From NCBI RefSeq assembly GCF_031312595.1, contig NZ_CP133592.1:806001-870000 (forward strand): a stretch of DNA of 64,000 nt, given 5' to 3'. Below, one piece after another: positions 35,298 to 44,858 of the stretch. This DNA is from Methanolobus sediminis. GTDB lineage: Archaea; Halobacteriota; Methanosarcinia; Methanosarcinales; Methanosarcinaceae. The position numbers were made by a program, and so were the translations under genes. The notes beneath the pieces were generated by a model. That model searched no databases. It was not told the DNA's origin and saw only the letters and a program-made list of their open reading frames with translations. Each line of letters opens with the position of its first letter. The first letter of the stretch is position 1.

Positions 35298-35864
35298 TCA
35301 ATATGTTTCCTTCAGGGACTTCAATGCCTGGGAAACCATTGAAGAATAATGTTTTGCATCAGGATCATAATACTCCTTTGCTCTCTGGGAATTTGGAGAT
35401 GAACCATTCAGTTCTTTTATCCTGTCAAGAGTACGTTTTGCGGTTTCGATCACCCACATATCTCTTGTCTGACCATCAACTATGTGAAGTGACTCTGGTC
35501 TTACTGATGTAAGTACATCACCTTCATTGGTGGTATAAGTGCTTGGTTTTCCTACAACCGCTACAAATGCTGGAGTCTCACATTCTGCAAGCACCTGTGC
35601 AGCTTCAGGCTGATACTGACCTGCATATATGAGGAAGGAACCGGTTGGATCGCTTACTCTTCCACGCCAGTACTCTGAATCAGTACCTATGTCTTCTTTT
35701 TCAATGAGGGTCCCTACTATGAAAATCCTGTTAACTTTAGCACCGGTTGGTGTGAGAAGATATTGTGGAGCATACTGGTCATCACCATCCTTGAAACTCA
35801 GGTTGGATTCCCTGAACTCCTGTGCAAATACCCTCCTGGCAACTTCCCTTGTGTATCCTGCCAT
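35298..35864 (-). CDS. RPA-associated protein (COG3390 family)
   Basis: This 188-residue protein has the COG3390 signature: TREVARRVFAQEFRESNLSF, QYLLTPTGAKVNRIFIVGTL and WRGRVSDPTGSFLIYAG, an OB-fold-like core. These proteins are nearly always encoded just after an archaeal RPA gene and bind it, and in Haloferax they are needed for RPA function. The gene begins two bases after the upstream RPA stop. A longer paralogue lies at 42 kb next to a second RPA gene. Confidence 0.88.
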   Translation of the reverse strand: MAGYTREVARRVFAQEFRESNLSFKDGDDQYAPQYLLTPTGAKVNRIFIVGTLIEKEDIGTDSEYWRGRVSDPTGSFLIYAGQYQPEAAQVLAECETPAFVAVVGKPSTYTTNEGDVLTSVRPESLHIVDGQTRDMWVIETAKRTLDRIKELNGSSPNSQRAKEYYDPDAKHYSSMVSQALKSLKETY

Positions 35865-35865
35865 T

Positions 35866-36792
35866 TCAGATCACCTCTGCAGCTGCAATAAGCTCATCCA
35901 GCTCGGATGGATCATATGCGAATATCGGAGAAATGGATTCAACAATAAGATACCTGTCAACCCTTGATCCTTTTACGCTATAATATCTTCCTACCAGTGA
36001 ATCTTTCATTTTCTCAAGGACAACTCCCTGGTCCAGAGCATCAGCAGCAAGGGATATTGCACTTTCCAGAGTCATGCCTGTAATCTCTTCCACAAGGTCC
36101 CTTTTAAGAATTGCATCCTGTATTGAGCTGCCATCATCCATGACTGCCTTGATGCGAAGATCATAAACTCCATCCACTTTACCGTGTTCCATACATGCCC
36201 CCTTAGTAAGAGCACGGTTACATTCAGGACATCTCTTGATTAGACCGGAACCGGATTGAATATCCACCATTGCTCCCCTGAACTCTACAGTGGAATTACC
36301 AACTTCTATCTCTTCATCAAGAGATTCAATAGAACTGCTTTTATTAACATTAAGCTGGAACTTACCATTCCACTCGTTCACAACCACATTCTTCAGAAGG
36401 TAGCTTTTTCCTTCTTCTACAGGAGAAACTCCTGCACTTTCCCAAATTGTGAATTTGATAGTCCCTGTTTCATCACCTATTAGACCTACCTGGGATATGG
36501 ATTCATGTGTATTATCCCACAACTGGACGATCTTTCCTCTGATGTTTGCCCACTTGCCATCATCAACATCGGAAATGTTGATAAGAGGAGATTCAGACTG
36601 TCCTGTATAGAACTCGTTCCTCTTAATGTTGTATGATTTTAAAAAGTAGTTAACAACGCTTCTGCGTGCTTCTTCCCTTGGCACCTTGAACTTATTGATC
36701 ATCTTGTCAAGACGCTCTTCAATTTCCCCGATTGGGATCTCCACTCCAAGTTCGCTGAACCTGGCACTAATTTCCTGTGCTAATTGTTTCAT
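35866..36792 (-). CDS. single-stranded DNA-binding protein RPA (zinc-finger type, one OB fold)
   Basis: This 308-residue protein has an N-terminal helical part, one clear OB fold (about residues 70-165, WANIRGKIVQLWDNTHE and GDETGTIKFTIW) and a C-terminal zinc finger CPEC-x7-CMEH (about residues 201-215). It coats ssDNA in replication and repair. The architecture resembles the smaller RPA subunits of Methanosarcina acetivorans (RPA2/RPA3). It forms a two-gene operon with the COG3390 partner. The second RPA in this window has two OB folds, so the cell carries at least two distinct RPAs. Confidence 0.9.
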   Translation of the reverse strand: MKQLAQEISARFSELGVEIPIGEIEERLDKMINKFKVPREEARRSVVNYFLKSYNIKRNEFYTGQSESPLINISDVDDGKWANIRGKIVQLWDNTHESISQVGLIGDETGTIKFTIWESAGVSPVEEGKSYLLKNVVVNEWNGKFQLNVNKSSSIESLDEEIEVGNSTVEFRGAMVDIQSGSGLIKRCPECNRALTKGACMEHGKVDGVYDLRIKAVMDDGSSIQDAILKRDLVEEITGMTLESAISLAADALDQGVVLEKMKDSLVGRYYSVKGSRVDRYLIVESISPIFAYDPSELDELIAAAEVI

Positions 36793-36973
36793 TTCAAATC
36801 CTCAAGCCTCTTGTTTGTTTCATCTTATGGAGAGGCAATACTTAGTATTGTGTCCGGCCTATATAACCTGACTCCAAGCTATATGAAAGTAATATATAAA
36901 GGAATATTTGCGGATAAAAATAAAATGAATGTAAAAAAACAGATTCAAAAAAGGAAATTAAAGAGATTAGAAA

Positions 36974-36991
36974 ACAGAATAATTCTGTAAT
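36974..36991 (-). terminator. short hairpin after the antiporter gene
   Basis: ACAGAATAATTCTGT is a perfect palindrome beginning six bases beyond the antiporter stop on the minus strand, followed by TTTCTAATCTCTTTAATTT. The T-tract is interrupted, so support is moderate. Confidence 0.4.
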
Positions 36992-36993
36992 CC

Positions 36994-38829
36994 TCATCTG
37001 TAAAGTATGTCCGCAACTTCTCTTGCAGCGTCATCCTCGCCAATGACCGTTACAAGATCATCGTATTCAAGGACAAGATTACCATTGGCAATATAGGATT
37101 TATCACCCCTCCTGATCATGAGCAGAAGACTGTTTTCAGGGAGCGTGAGCTCCTTTATGGCCTTGCCTGCAACCTTTGGATTGGTGACCCTTACCTCAAG
37201 AATCTCACCTTCTTCTCCAACCTCACACATTGAAAACATAGACGGCTTACCAACCATATTATCAAGTACAAGTGCTGTGGTCATCTGGGGGCTCATGGAA
37301 CGGATCGACAGATCCCAGAATGCATGGAGATTCTCTACATTGTTGACCCTTGCAACTATCTGATCTTCCTTAAGGTTGAACTTGCTTTTTGCAATCTGTG
37401 AAACCAGCAAATTGGTATTATCCTGATCAGTTGTGGCAACCACATACTTTGCCTTCTCGATACCTGCTTCTTTCAGGATACTGATGTCTTCGGCATCACC
37501 GTGAACAACACGGATTCCCTGCTTTAACAGGCGTTGGCATTTTTCCTCGGAATTATCAACTACAACAACATTCTCTCCTCGTTTCTCAAATCTCTCGGCC
37601 AGAATTCTTCCGACCTCTCCTCCTCCGATAATAAGGATCTCCATGGGTATTACTCCTAAAAGATTAGCTACTCTTCTTGCCAAAGTCCCGGTCATTATGA
37701 CTGTTATAATCACTGTAAGGAAAACAAGTCCTACAAGCATCTGGCCACCCATTATGTTCAGAGCATCAAGCTTGATAGCAAAGTAGGTTGCAATGGATGC
37801 CGGGACAACACCCCTTGGCCCGATAAATGATATGAACAACTTTTCGTTTGTCCTCAGGCGCGAATTCGCAGTTGATCCGAAAACTGCCAATGGACGAACC
37901 AGGAATATAAGCAATAATACTACTATGATTCCTTTGATACCTATACCAATTATGTACTCGAACTTCAGCATAGCTGCCAGCAAAATGAAAATTATCGACA
38001 GCATCATCATCACAAGATCTGATTTGAACTCCTTGAGTGCATTCTTATGAGGGATATTAGAAGTTCCTGTAATGATGCCAAAAACGGCAACTGCAAGTAT
38101 ACCGGATTCGTTACCCAGAAGTTCTGAAAGCACATAAGAGAATACAACAAGTGTCAGAGTGAAGAATCTGGCAGTCTGGTCTGTTACCAGGGAACCACTG
38201 GACAAAAAGCGCTTGAGAATATTGCCACTAACAAGACCAATGGCAATACCGATGGCAAGTCTTTGTAAGATGAAAGACGCTGCACTAAAACCATCAAGCT
38301 GGGAAACTATCCACTCAAACATGAATGCAGCAAGAATTACACTGGCCGCATCGTTGAAAACACCTTCTATCTCAAGGATCTTTCCAACCTTATGATTTAC
38401 ATGTATGTTCCTGACAAGTGGAGTTATCACAGTAGGACCGGTTGCTGCCACAAGTGCACCGAACAGTGCTGCAAGTTTTACATCTACACCGAGTATGATA
38501 TGTGTAATCAGTGTGGTACATGTAAAGGTAATAAGTACACCAATAGTTGTAAGTTTGAAAGCAGTTTTCTGTATTGTACGGATATTTTTTATGTCAATAT
38601 GCAGACCGCCATCAAATACTATTATAGCAACTGAAAGAGATACAATAGCTGTAAGCCCGTCACCAAAGGTAGAAGGGTCAATAAAGTTCAAAACCTCTGG
38701 ACCAACAAGTATGCCCTCCAGCAGGAGAAACATGATTATTGGTACTTTAAAATGCTTGCTGAGGGTCTGCGCGACCATACTCATGAAAAGGACAGAAACA
38801 ACTATCTCAAGTAAAAATATTGAGGCCAC
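36994..38829 (-). CDS. CPA1-type cation/H+ antiporter with RCK (TrkA-N/TrkA-C) domains
   Basis: This 611-residue protein has about 12 membrane helices (residues 1-400) of the NhaP/CPA1 class, with FNDAASV (ND motif) and GPRGVVPASIATYF. A cytoplasmic RCK Rossmann domain follows (ILIIGGGEVGRILAERFEKRGENVVVVDN, about 410-525) and then a TrkA-C domain (about 535-611). It exchanges Na+ or K+ for H+. TrkA-C domains of bacterial homologues bind c-di-AMP, and a diadenylate cyclase gene is present at 56 kb, so c-di-AMP control is plausible but inferred. The gene is monocistronic. Confidence 0.92.
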   Translation of the reverse strand: MASIFLLEIVVSVLFMSMVAQTLSKHFKVPIIMFLLLEGILVGPEVLNFIDPSTFGDGLTAIVSLSVAIIVFDGGLHIDIKNIRTIQKTAFKLTTIGVLITFTCTTLITHIILGVDVKLAALFGALVAATGPTVITPLVRNIHVNHKVGKILEIEGVFNDAASVILAAFMFEWIVSQLDGFSAASFILQRLAIGIAIGLVSGNILKRFLSSGSLVTDQTARFFTLTLVVFSYVLSELLGNESGILAVAVFGIITGTSNIPHKNALKEFKSDLVMMMLSIIFILLAAMLKFEYIIGIGIKGIIVVLLLIFLVRPLAVFGSTANSRLRTNEKLFISFIGPRGVVPASIATYFAIKLDALNIMGGQMLVGLVFLTVIITVIMTGTLARRVANLLGVIPMEILIIGGGEVGRILAERFEKRGENVVVVDNSEEKCQRLLKQGIRVVHGDAEDISILKEAGIEKAKYVVATTDQDNTNLLVSQIAKSKFNLKEDQIVARVNNVENLHAFWDLSIRSMSPQMTTALVLDNMVGKPSMFSMCEVGEEGEILEVRVTNPKVAGKAIKELTLPENSLLLMIRRGDKSYIANGNLVLEYDDLVTVIGEDDAAREVADILYR

Positions 38830-39227
38830 ACTTACGCTCCGGGAATATACAAAATATTAAATTGTGTTTGATGATGCATTAATTATTATGCATGTAATAA
38901 TTATCTGATAGGGCTGTAAATATAAAATACTAATGAATGCAGAACTCTAAAATAAGAACTTAAAAACCCATATATATAGGCATATGAGTATTCTTAAATT
39001 ATAGAAGAAAAAAAAGAAGAATGCACAGAGAGAATTAATCCCTGCTAATTGATGGATGAGCAATGCGGGAAAATAATTATACTAAATAAATCAATTTATT
39101 AGTTAGTTCGATTCCAACTTATTAAAGTAAATTTTCATATTTGTGTAAGTCACGCAACAATTAAAATAGAAAAACGTGATTAAGGGTACTAGAAAACAAG
39201 ACCAATTAAGAAAGCGGAGTGATTTAA
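38830..39227. other. intergenic region holding the aldolase promoter and long leader
   Basis: No gene is seen. A TATA box (CATATATATAGG) at 38970-38980 would start an mRNA with about 220 bases of leader before the aldolase ATG. The remainder is AT-rich, without obvious hairpins or repeats. Confidence 0.45.
38970..38980 (+). promoter_or_regulatory. TATA box upstream of FBP aldolase gene
   Basis: CATATATATAGG is preceded by the A-rich AACTTAAAAACC that fits a BRE plus TATA arrangement. It lies 248-258 bp before the aldolase ATG; a nearer promoter cannot be excluded in this AT-rich region. Confidence 0.4.
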
Positions 39228-40151
39228 ATGGCCTTAATAAAAGAAGAAGATATTAAAGTTCCACTGGATGTACCACAGGATGCACGTGAAACATATATTA
39301 ACAATTATATGAAGATCACATCAAACAGCGGAAATATGATGCTCTTTGCAGGTGACCAGAAAGTTGAACACCTCAACGATGACTTTTTCGGAGAGGGTAT
39401 CCCTGCAGATGACAATGATCCTGAGCACCTTTTCAAAATAGCTGCAAACTCAAAGATCGGTGTTTTTGCAACACAGCTTGGACTTATTGCAAGATATGGA
39501 ATGGACTATGCAGATGTACCATATCTCGTCAAAGTCAACTCCAAATCACACCTTGTGAAAACAAAGCAGGATGACCCATACAGTGGTCAGTGGTATGATA
39601 TGGAGCAGGTTGCACAGTTCCGTGACAACAGTGGTCTCAATATTCTTGGTATTGGTTACACCATATACCTTGGAAGCAAATATGAAGCTGAAATGTTCCA
39701 TCAGGCTGCACAGTTAATCTACGAAGCACATCAGTACGGAATGGTAACTGTTCTCTGGATATACCCAAGAGGAGAAGCAGTTGCTAATGAGAAAGACCCA
39801 CACCTTATTGCAGGTGCAACTGGTGTCGGTGCATGTCTTAACGCAGACTTCGTAAAGGTGAACTATCCTAAAGCTGAAGGCATGCCAACCGAAGAAGCAT
39901 TCAAGGAAGCTGTACTGGCAGCCGGCAGGACAAAGGTCGTTTGTGCGGGCGGTTCCAGCGACGATCCAAAAGCATTCCTTGAAAAGCTCTATGCACAAAT
40001 CCACGTCAGTGGTGCATGTGGCAATGCAACAGGAAGGAACGTACACCAGAAATCCCTCGAGGAAGCAGTCAGAATGTGTAACGCAATTTATGCTATTACT
40101 GTCGAGGATGCATCTGTTGACGATGCTCTCAAGATCTACAACGGAGAATAA
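39228..40151 (+). CDS. fructose-bisphosphate aldolase class I (DhnA/FbaB type)
   Basis: This 307-residue enzyme cleaves or forms fructose 1,6-bisphosphate through a Schiff-base lysine. DhnA-family marks are MLFAGDQKVEHLN near the N-terminus, TVLWIYPRGEAV and the lysine strand ADFVKVNYPKAEG, followed by VVCAGGSSDDPKAFLEKLYAQ. It likely serves gluconeogenesis together with GlpX. Codon use looks optimised (many frequent codons), consistent with high expression. GGAGTGATT lies before the ATG. The similar archaeal enzyme ADH synthase (AroA') is about 270 residues and is a possible confusion, but this length and the phosphate-site motifs fit FBP aldolase better. Confidence 0.88.
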   Translation: MALIKEEDIKVPLDVPQDARETYINNYMKITSNSGNMMLFAGDQKVEHLNDDFFGEGIPADDNDPEHLFKIAANSKIGVFATQLGLIARYGMDYADVPYLVKVNSKSHLVKTKQDDPYSGQWYDMEQVAQFRDNSGLNILGIGYTIYLGSKYEAEMFHQAAQLIYEAHQYGMVTVLWIYPRGEAVANEKDPHLIAGATGVGACLNADFVKVNYPKAEGMPTEEAFKEAVLAAGRTKVVCAGGSSDDPKAFLEKLYAQIHVSGACGNATGRNVHQKSLEEAVRMCNAIYAITVEDASVDDALKIYNGE

Positions 40152-40161
40152 TTCTTTTTTC

Positions 40162-40194
40162 TGCATGGTTTTAACCGTGCACCCTTTTTATTTT
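40162..40194 (+). terminator. hairpin and T-tract after the aldolase gene
   Basis: TGCATGGTT-TT-AACCGTGCA pairs over nine bases with one G-U pair, followed by CCCTTTTTATTTT, 10 bp after the stop codon. Confidence 0.6.
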
Positions 40195-40309
40195 GATTGA
40201 CTAATTAGCTTGTACTATTTTTTGATTGGCCCTAATATAAACTATACAGAGTTCTTACAAAAATAAAAATTAAATAATATTAGAATAATTATATATAGAT
40301 TAAAAGGAA

Positions 40310-41335
40310 ATGGATTTCCTAATTAAAAAAAACGGGCCCATTATGGATGAAAGATCAATAAACCTAAGAAAAGAAAAATACTCTAAAAGGATTGTCACTG
40401 ACACAATCCTTCTTGTTACAGGTATAATCGGTATAATATTTCTTTCATTGGTAATGAACCTTTCAGACATTTTTCCAAATATTCCATTTCCACTTGAAGA
40501 TTGGACAATGGGTCAGATACTGATAACTATCACAATAATCATGGTAGCATCCTTGATATTTGCCTACAGACGATACCATGATACAAAGGATGCAATAAAA
40601 GAATTCAATTCCATTAATGCTATTAAAGAGGAATTTATTGCAAACCTTCGGCATGAACTAAAAACTCCACTTGTACCAATCAGAGGTTATTCTGAAATCC
40701 TGTATGATGGAAGCCTTGGTGAGATTAACCAGAAACAAAAAGAAGCACTTAAAAAGATGATAGATTCATCTGAAAAGCTGGAGAGGCGCATAGACTCCCT
40801 TATCTTTATCAGTGTTGCTAAGTCCGGTGATATCGAATACACATATACAACACTCAATATTAATGATATTGCAACGGGAGCTGTTGCGGATATAGCTGAT
40901 CAGCTCAACCAGAGAGAGCAGGAAGTTGCCATTGATATCAGACCTAATCTCCCATATATTGAAGGTGATAGAAAATATCTAAATGAAGCATTGATCCAGA
41001 TACTTGAAAATGCAAGTAAATTCAGTTCGAACGGACAGAATATACAATTGATAATCCATGAAGGTTACAAAAGTCTTCACATAAAGGTAATCGACAAAGG
41101 AATTGGAATACCTGAAGAAGAGCTGGAAAACATATTTGCAAGATTCTACCAGATAGACGGTTCAAAAACAAGGCGTTATGGAGGCAACGGGCTTGGACTG
41201 CACATTGCAAAGACCATAGTGGAAGCTCACAAAGGAGACATATGGATCGAAAGTGAACCCAAAATTGGTACAACTGTCCATGTGAGACTGCCCACTCCGG
41301 ATCACGGAATAAAAATACAGAAAAAATATAGATAA
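40310..41335 (+). CDS. membrane sensor histidine kinase
   Basis: This 341-residue kinase has two membrane helices (about residues 25-48 and 62-82) with a short extracellular loop, then a HisKA domain with the H-box FIANLRHELKTPLVPIRGYSE, and an HATPase domain with LIQILENASKFSSNG, DKGIGIPEEE and NGLGLHIAKTIVE. No PAS or HAMP domain is present, so sensing is probably within the membrane or loop. No response regulator is next to it. The ATG at 40310 has AAAGG very close; an ATG 11 codons later is possible. Confidence 0.88.
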   Translation: MDFLIKKNGPIMDERSINLRKEKYSKRIVTDTILLVTGIIGIIFLSLVMNLSDIFPNIPFPLEDWTMGQILITITIIMVASLIFAYRRYHDTKDAIKEFNSINAIKEEFIANLRHELKTPLVPIRGYSEILYDGSLGEINQKQKEALKKMIDSSEKLERRIDSLIFISVAKSGDIEYTYTTLNINDIATGAVADIADQLNQREQEVAIDIRPNLPYIEGDRKYLNEALIQILENASKFSSNGQNIQLIIHEGYKSLHIKVIDKGIGIPEEELENIFARFYQIDGSKTRRYGGNGLGLHIAKTIVEAHKGDIWIESEPKIGTTVHVRLPTPDHGIKIQKKYR

Positions 41336-41362
41336 ATAGCTGTCAATGCAGCTATTCAGAAA

Positions 41363-41950
41363 TTAATTACAGGAACAATCAAAATCGAATCCCAGCAGGA
41401 ATGTACCTGTGCCGTGGAGATTCTCAAGTCCCATTTTCTCTTTAAGGTATTCATCGCTTGGTGGGGAAGGGGAAGCAAGTACTACATTGCAAACCTTATC
41501 AACTGCCTCTACGTCTGCACATGGTTTTGGAGGCAATACTACGATAAGAGGATTGTTCTTGACATCCATCTTTTTGAGGACACTGGTGTCATATATCACA
41601 ATATTACCGATAACAAGTTTATCCTTACATGTTTTAACTTCTTCAAGTTTAGCCTCATCATCTACATCCTGACCAACAACACAACCATCGTGCATAAGAA
41701 TGACATTCGGACCTTCGGGCCAGCAGAAATTCATGTTAGTGGTAAAAGCGAATATCACATCGTTCTTCAGAACTGCTTTTACACCTTTATTGTCACCTCT
41801 GCCAAGTCCCATGAGAGTCATTTCATCAGCTTTCTTCTCAAGCTCTCTGATAATCTCTCTGTCCTCTTCGTTAAGCAGGAGAGTGTTTCCTACACCCTGC
41901 ATCTGGATTATACTGTTTTTCACATTCTCTATGATCTCATCGTGTTCCAT
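41363..41950 (-). CDS. conserved hypothetical archaeal protein
   Basis: This 195-residue soluble protein has an N-terminal helical region (residues 1-45), then an alpha/beta core with VIFAFTTNMNFCWPEGPNV and VIGNIVIYDTSVLKKM, and ends with a cysteine-containing DFDCSCN tail. I do not recognise the family. Cysteines at FCWP, MHDGC, KTCKDK, PPKPCAD and DKVC are spread along the chain and could bind metal or form no site at all. The ATG is not preceded by a clear ribosome-binding site. It converges with the sensor kinase gene. Confidence 0.55.
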   Translation of the reverse strand: MEHDEIIENVKNSIIQMQGVGNTLLLNEEDREIIRELEKKADEMTLMGLGRGDNKGVKAVLKNDVIFAFTTNMNFCWPEGPNVILMHDGCVVGQDVDDEAKLEEVKTCKDKLVIGNIVIYDTSVLKKMDVKNNPLIVVLPPKPCADVEAVDKVCNVVLASPSPPSDEYLKEKMGLENLHGTGTFLLGFDFDCSCN

Positions 41951-42078
41951 AAGTACCCCTTCATTATATGAGTAAGCAAAGCAGATGTATCAATAACTCT
42001 TCTGGAGTAATATTCCGCCATATTTAAGCATATCGCATTAAAGCTCTAACTCCTATAGTAGAGATATAGTCCGAAATG

Positions 42079-42948
42079 CTAATGTATCACTTTAAAAATT
42101 CCGGCTCTGGGTTCATAAAGATGACCTTTTGAAAGAAGTATCTTTAATTTGGAATCTGCAAGCTTTTCCGGAATATTCATGGATATTGCTTTGTTAATAA
42201 AAGCAATATACTCAAATCCGTTGCCGTCATCAAGTTCCTCGGCAATCGACTGGACCTCGGCTTCATAATCGATATCTTCAGTCGTACCAACGGACTTCCT
42301 TATTGAACAGAGAGCTTTCCTTACATCATCCCTCAATGAATCATAATATTCTGCATCATTGCGGTAGTAATCAAGTGAGAGACACATACCTCCTGCAGAT
42401 GAATCTGGCACACCGCTGGTCCGGATCCTGTCCATAAGTTTTCCTTCACCGGTATCACCTGAAAAGAACTTATCAAATTCATCAAGACGATTAAGCGTTA
42501 TTTCAGCAGTGTCCACAATCCACCTGTCACGGATGGATTCATCAACATAATTCATTTCCTCAGGACGCAGGGAAACAAATACAGAACCATCTCCCGGCTC
42601 GTATGAACGAACCTTTCCAAGTACCATCACATACGATGGAACCTGTATCGTTGACAGAAAAACAGATGCTTCAGACTGGTAGCTTCCGGCATAGATAGTG
42701 AATGCTCCGGTCGGATCAGAGATGCGTGCTCTCCACAAATCCCTTTCACTGCCTTTTTGCTCAGAGAGACGGTCAACTTCCGTAACAACACCCACAATAA
42801 GTACCCTGTTTACTTTAACCCCTGTGGGACTTATGAGGAAATTAGGTGAATAGATATCCTGATCGGATGGTGATGACGAATATAGATGGAAACGGGAATC
42901 ATTGAACTCCCTGGCAAACATCCTGTATGCAACTTCTCTCTCAACCAT
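42079..42948 (-). CDS. RPA-associated protein (COG3390 family), long form
   Basis: This 289-residue protein shares the COG3390 core with the 35 kb gene: VAYRMFAREFNDSRFHLYSS, NFLISPTGVKVNRVLIVGVV and WRARISDPTGAFTIYAGSYQ. It adds about 90 residues at the C-terminus that end with a small winged-helix-like stretch (KLADSKLKILLSKGHLYEP). The start codon overlaps the RPA stop (TAATG), so the two are translationally coupled. It should bind its cognate two-OB RPA. Confidence 0.88.
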   Translation of the reverse strand: MVEREVAYRMFAREFNDSRFHLYSSSPSDQDIYSPNFLISPTGVKVNRVLIVGVVTEVDRLSEQKGSERDLWRARISDPTGAFTIYAGSYQSEASVFLSTIQVPSYVMVLGKVRSYEPGDGSVFVSLRPEEMNYVDESIRDRWIVDTAEITLNRLDEFDKFFSGDTGEGKLMDRIRTSGVPDSSAGGMCLSLDYYRNDAEYYDSLRDDVRKALCSIRKSVGTTEDIDYEAEVQSIAEELDDGNGFEYIAFINKAISMNIPEKLADSKLKILLSKGHLYEPRAGIFKVIH

Positions 42949-44255
42949 TACTTATCACATCCTGCATCCATTCGTTCCAGAAGTTCTTCAATACGCTTCT
43001 CAACATTATTTTCAGGAACCCATACAGACCTGGCAACAAGTGAAACTCCGAATTCATTTCTGGATGAGTTCCCCCTGGCTGCAAGATATTTTCCGGTAAG
43101 CACTTTTTTCATATCTTCAAACACAGCTTCATTGGAAAGTGAACTCTGTGCCATTTTCTCAGCATCGTGCATGCTTTTACCGTAAACGGTCTCAGAAAGT
43201 TCCCTGTTAAGCATCAGGTGAACTGCACCTGTGCCGTCATCAAGAATGGCTTTTATGCGCATGTCCGTAATACATTCCACTTCCCCATGGGAACGACAGG
43301 AAGATTTCTGTGTTACACGATTGCATTGTGGACAGCGCTCAATAAGTCCTGAGCCTGATCTGACAGATATTATATTACCACTGACTGTCACATCAAACAT
43401 TCCTTCTTTCTCAAGGAGTTTTTCAATGGGAATAGAAGAACTTGCCTTATTTACCGATTCCATTGTAAATGGAAGTCCTGCTGCATCTGAGATTTTTTCA
43501 ATGGAAGTTGTCTCTGTGAAATTAATGGATGGAAGACCCCTGAATATCCTCACAGATGCGCCTTCAAAACGAATGTAATCACCAATGTCAGGCCCGCCCA
43601 GAGGAGTCCATGAAGTGAACGGCAGTTTACCAGTCTCGTCTGCCAGGACACCTTCAACAACAGTTACTTCCTCACCTTTGAGCATTATCTCACGATGATA
43701 CATCTCCACGATCAATACTACTGAGCTTACAAGTACATCTGCAGGAACAATGTCACCCAGTTTTTTGAGATTTGAATGGGACATCTCTTCCGATTCCGGA
43801 AGCTCATCATCCTGAAGGTATATTATCGTTGATCTTTTTCCAAAATAGAGTTCAGGCCGGTTGTTCCAGAGGCGTGTATAAGCGTTCTTAATGCGTATCG
43901 CATCACCTGACTTTAAGGACATGTCATCCCAGCATGTAAAAGAACAGATGCCAGTCCCATCACCAAGAGTTCCTGAAAATATGGTTTTCTGTTCACCCTG
44001 TATTGATACGGTTTTTTCAACAATATCAATTATACGTCCGCTTATTTCAATGCCATTTAATCCCGGGGAAAGGTCTTTGACACTTACAATATTAGATGAA
44101 ACTGGAAGATATTTGCTTTTTATCATTCGTTTAGCTTCATCCAGAGGAACCCGATATTTCAAAAGTTTGTCAAGCTCTCTGCTGATCTCTTCCCTGCTAA
44201 TGTTTCCAAGCGCCATGGTTAATTCGTCTATATGTGGCGCGATTTTCTCTTCCAT
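42948..44255 (-). CDS. single-stranded DNA-binding protein RPA (two OB folds and zinc finger)
   Basis: This 435-residue protein has two OB folds (about residues 65-165, IEISGRIIDIVEKTV and GTGICSFTCWDDM; and about 170-265, VEGVLADETGKLPFTSW) and a zinc finger CPQC-x8-CRSH near residues 321-336. It matches the RPA2/RPA3 architecture described in Methanosarcina acetivorans and should act in replication and repair. The N-terminal helical segment (residues 1-50) resembles that of the 36 kb RPA, indicating common descent. The ATG follows AAGGAGAATCCCT. Confidence 0.9.
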   Translation of the reverse strand: MEEKIAPHIDELTMALGNISREEISRELDKLLKYRVPLDEAKRMIKSKYLPVSSNIVSVKDLSPGLNGIEISGRIIDIVEKTVSIQGEQKTIFSGTLGDGTGICSFTCWDDMSLKSGDAIRIKNAYTRLWNNRPELYFGKRSTIIYLQDDELPESEEMSHSNLKKLGDIVPADVLVSSVVLIVEMYHREIMLKGEEVTVVEGVLADETGKLPFTSWTPLGGPDIGDYIRFEGASVRIFRGLPSINFTETTSIEKISDAAGLPFTMESVNKASSSIPIEKLLEKEGMFDVTVSGNIISVRSGSGLIERCPQCNRVTQKSSCRSHGEVECITDMRIKAILDDGTGAVHLMLNRELSETVYGKSMHDAEKMAQSSLSNEAVFEDMKKVLTGKYLAARGNSSRNEFGVSLVARSVWVPENNVEKRIEELLERMDAGCDK

Positions 44256-44351
44256 AGGGATTCTCCTTTAATTGAAGTTTCCATAATTGTATTCCCTGAT
44301 TGGCAATAAAGATAACTAGCTGTATACAGAAGAGAAAATAAGAAACAAGAT

Positions 44352-44702
44352 TCAATCTTTTACTACCGTGTACAAGAGACAATAAAATGATTCAAGGATA
44401 TCCAATACAATAATCAGGAATGGTATTATTATCAGTAGATAACCAAATATCGGCAAAAATAGTCCAATTGTATATGCAAAACCTGCATGAGGAACAATAT
44501 CCCCGTAGCCTATAGTAAAAGCTGTGGAAAAAGACCAGTAAACTGCGATCAACAAAGATGAAAATCCATATTCTTTGCCACCTATGAAGTAAACTAATAT
44601 TCCGGATAAAACTATCAAAACTAACATAAAAAATACAAAAAGAAAGATCTTACGACAACTTTTTAGTATTATATTCTTAAAGATAGAACAGCTCACATTC
44701 AA
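44352..44702 (-). CDS. two-helix potassium channel
   Basis: This 116-residue protein has an outer helix (about residues 19-40), a pore loop with the selectivity filter TIGYGDIVP (about residues 62-70) and an inner helix (about 76-98). It is a minimal tetrameric K+ channel without cytoplasmic RCK or cyclic-nucleotide domains. The gene stands alone; a start further downstream at an in-frame Met is possible, but the given ATG allows a complete outer helix with a basic N-terminus. It may take part in osmotic balance with the antiporter at 37 kb. Confidence 0.88.
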   Translation of the reverse strand: MNVSCSIFKNIILKSCRKIFLFVFFMLVLIVLSGILVYFIGGKEYGFSSLLIAVYWSFSTAFTIGYGDIVPHAGFAYTIGLFLPIFGYLLIIIPFLIIVLDILESFYCLLYTVVKD

Positions 44703-44858
44703 TAATGTATCTGTTATCCTATAAAATATTTTTGTTTCCCTTCAAATTTATGATTTGTGAGAAATATTTATCAATATCATGCGAACATACAATAATTGTA
44801 CAGGAAACACTTAGCCAACTTTAAAAATTGTTTTCTGCTATTTTATGGGGGTCAATAA

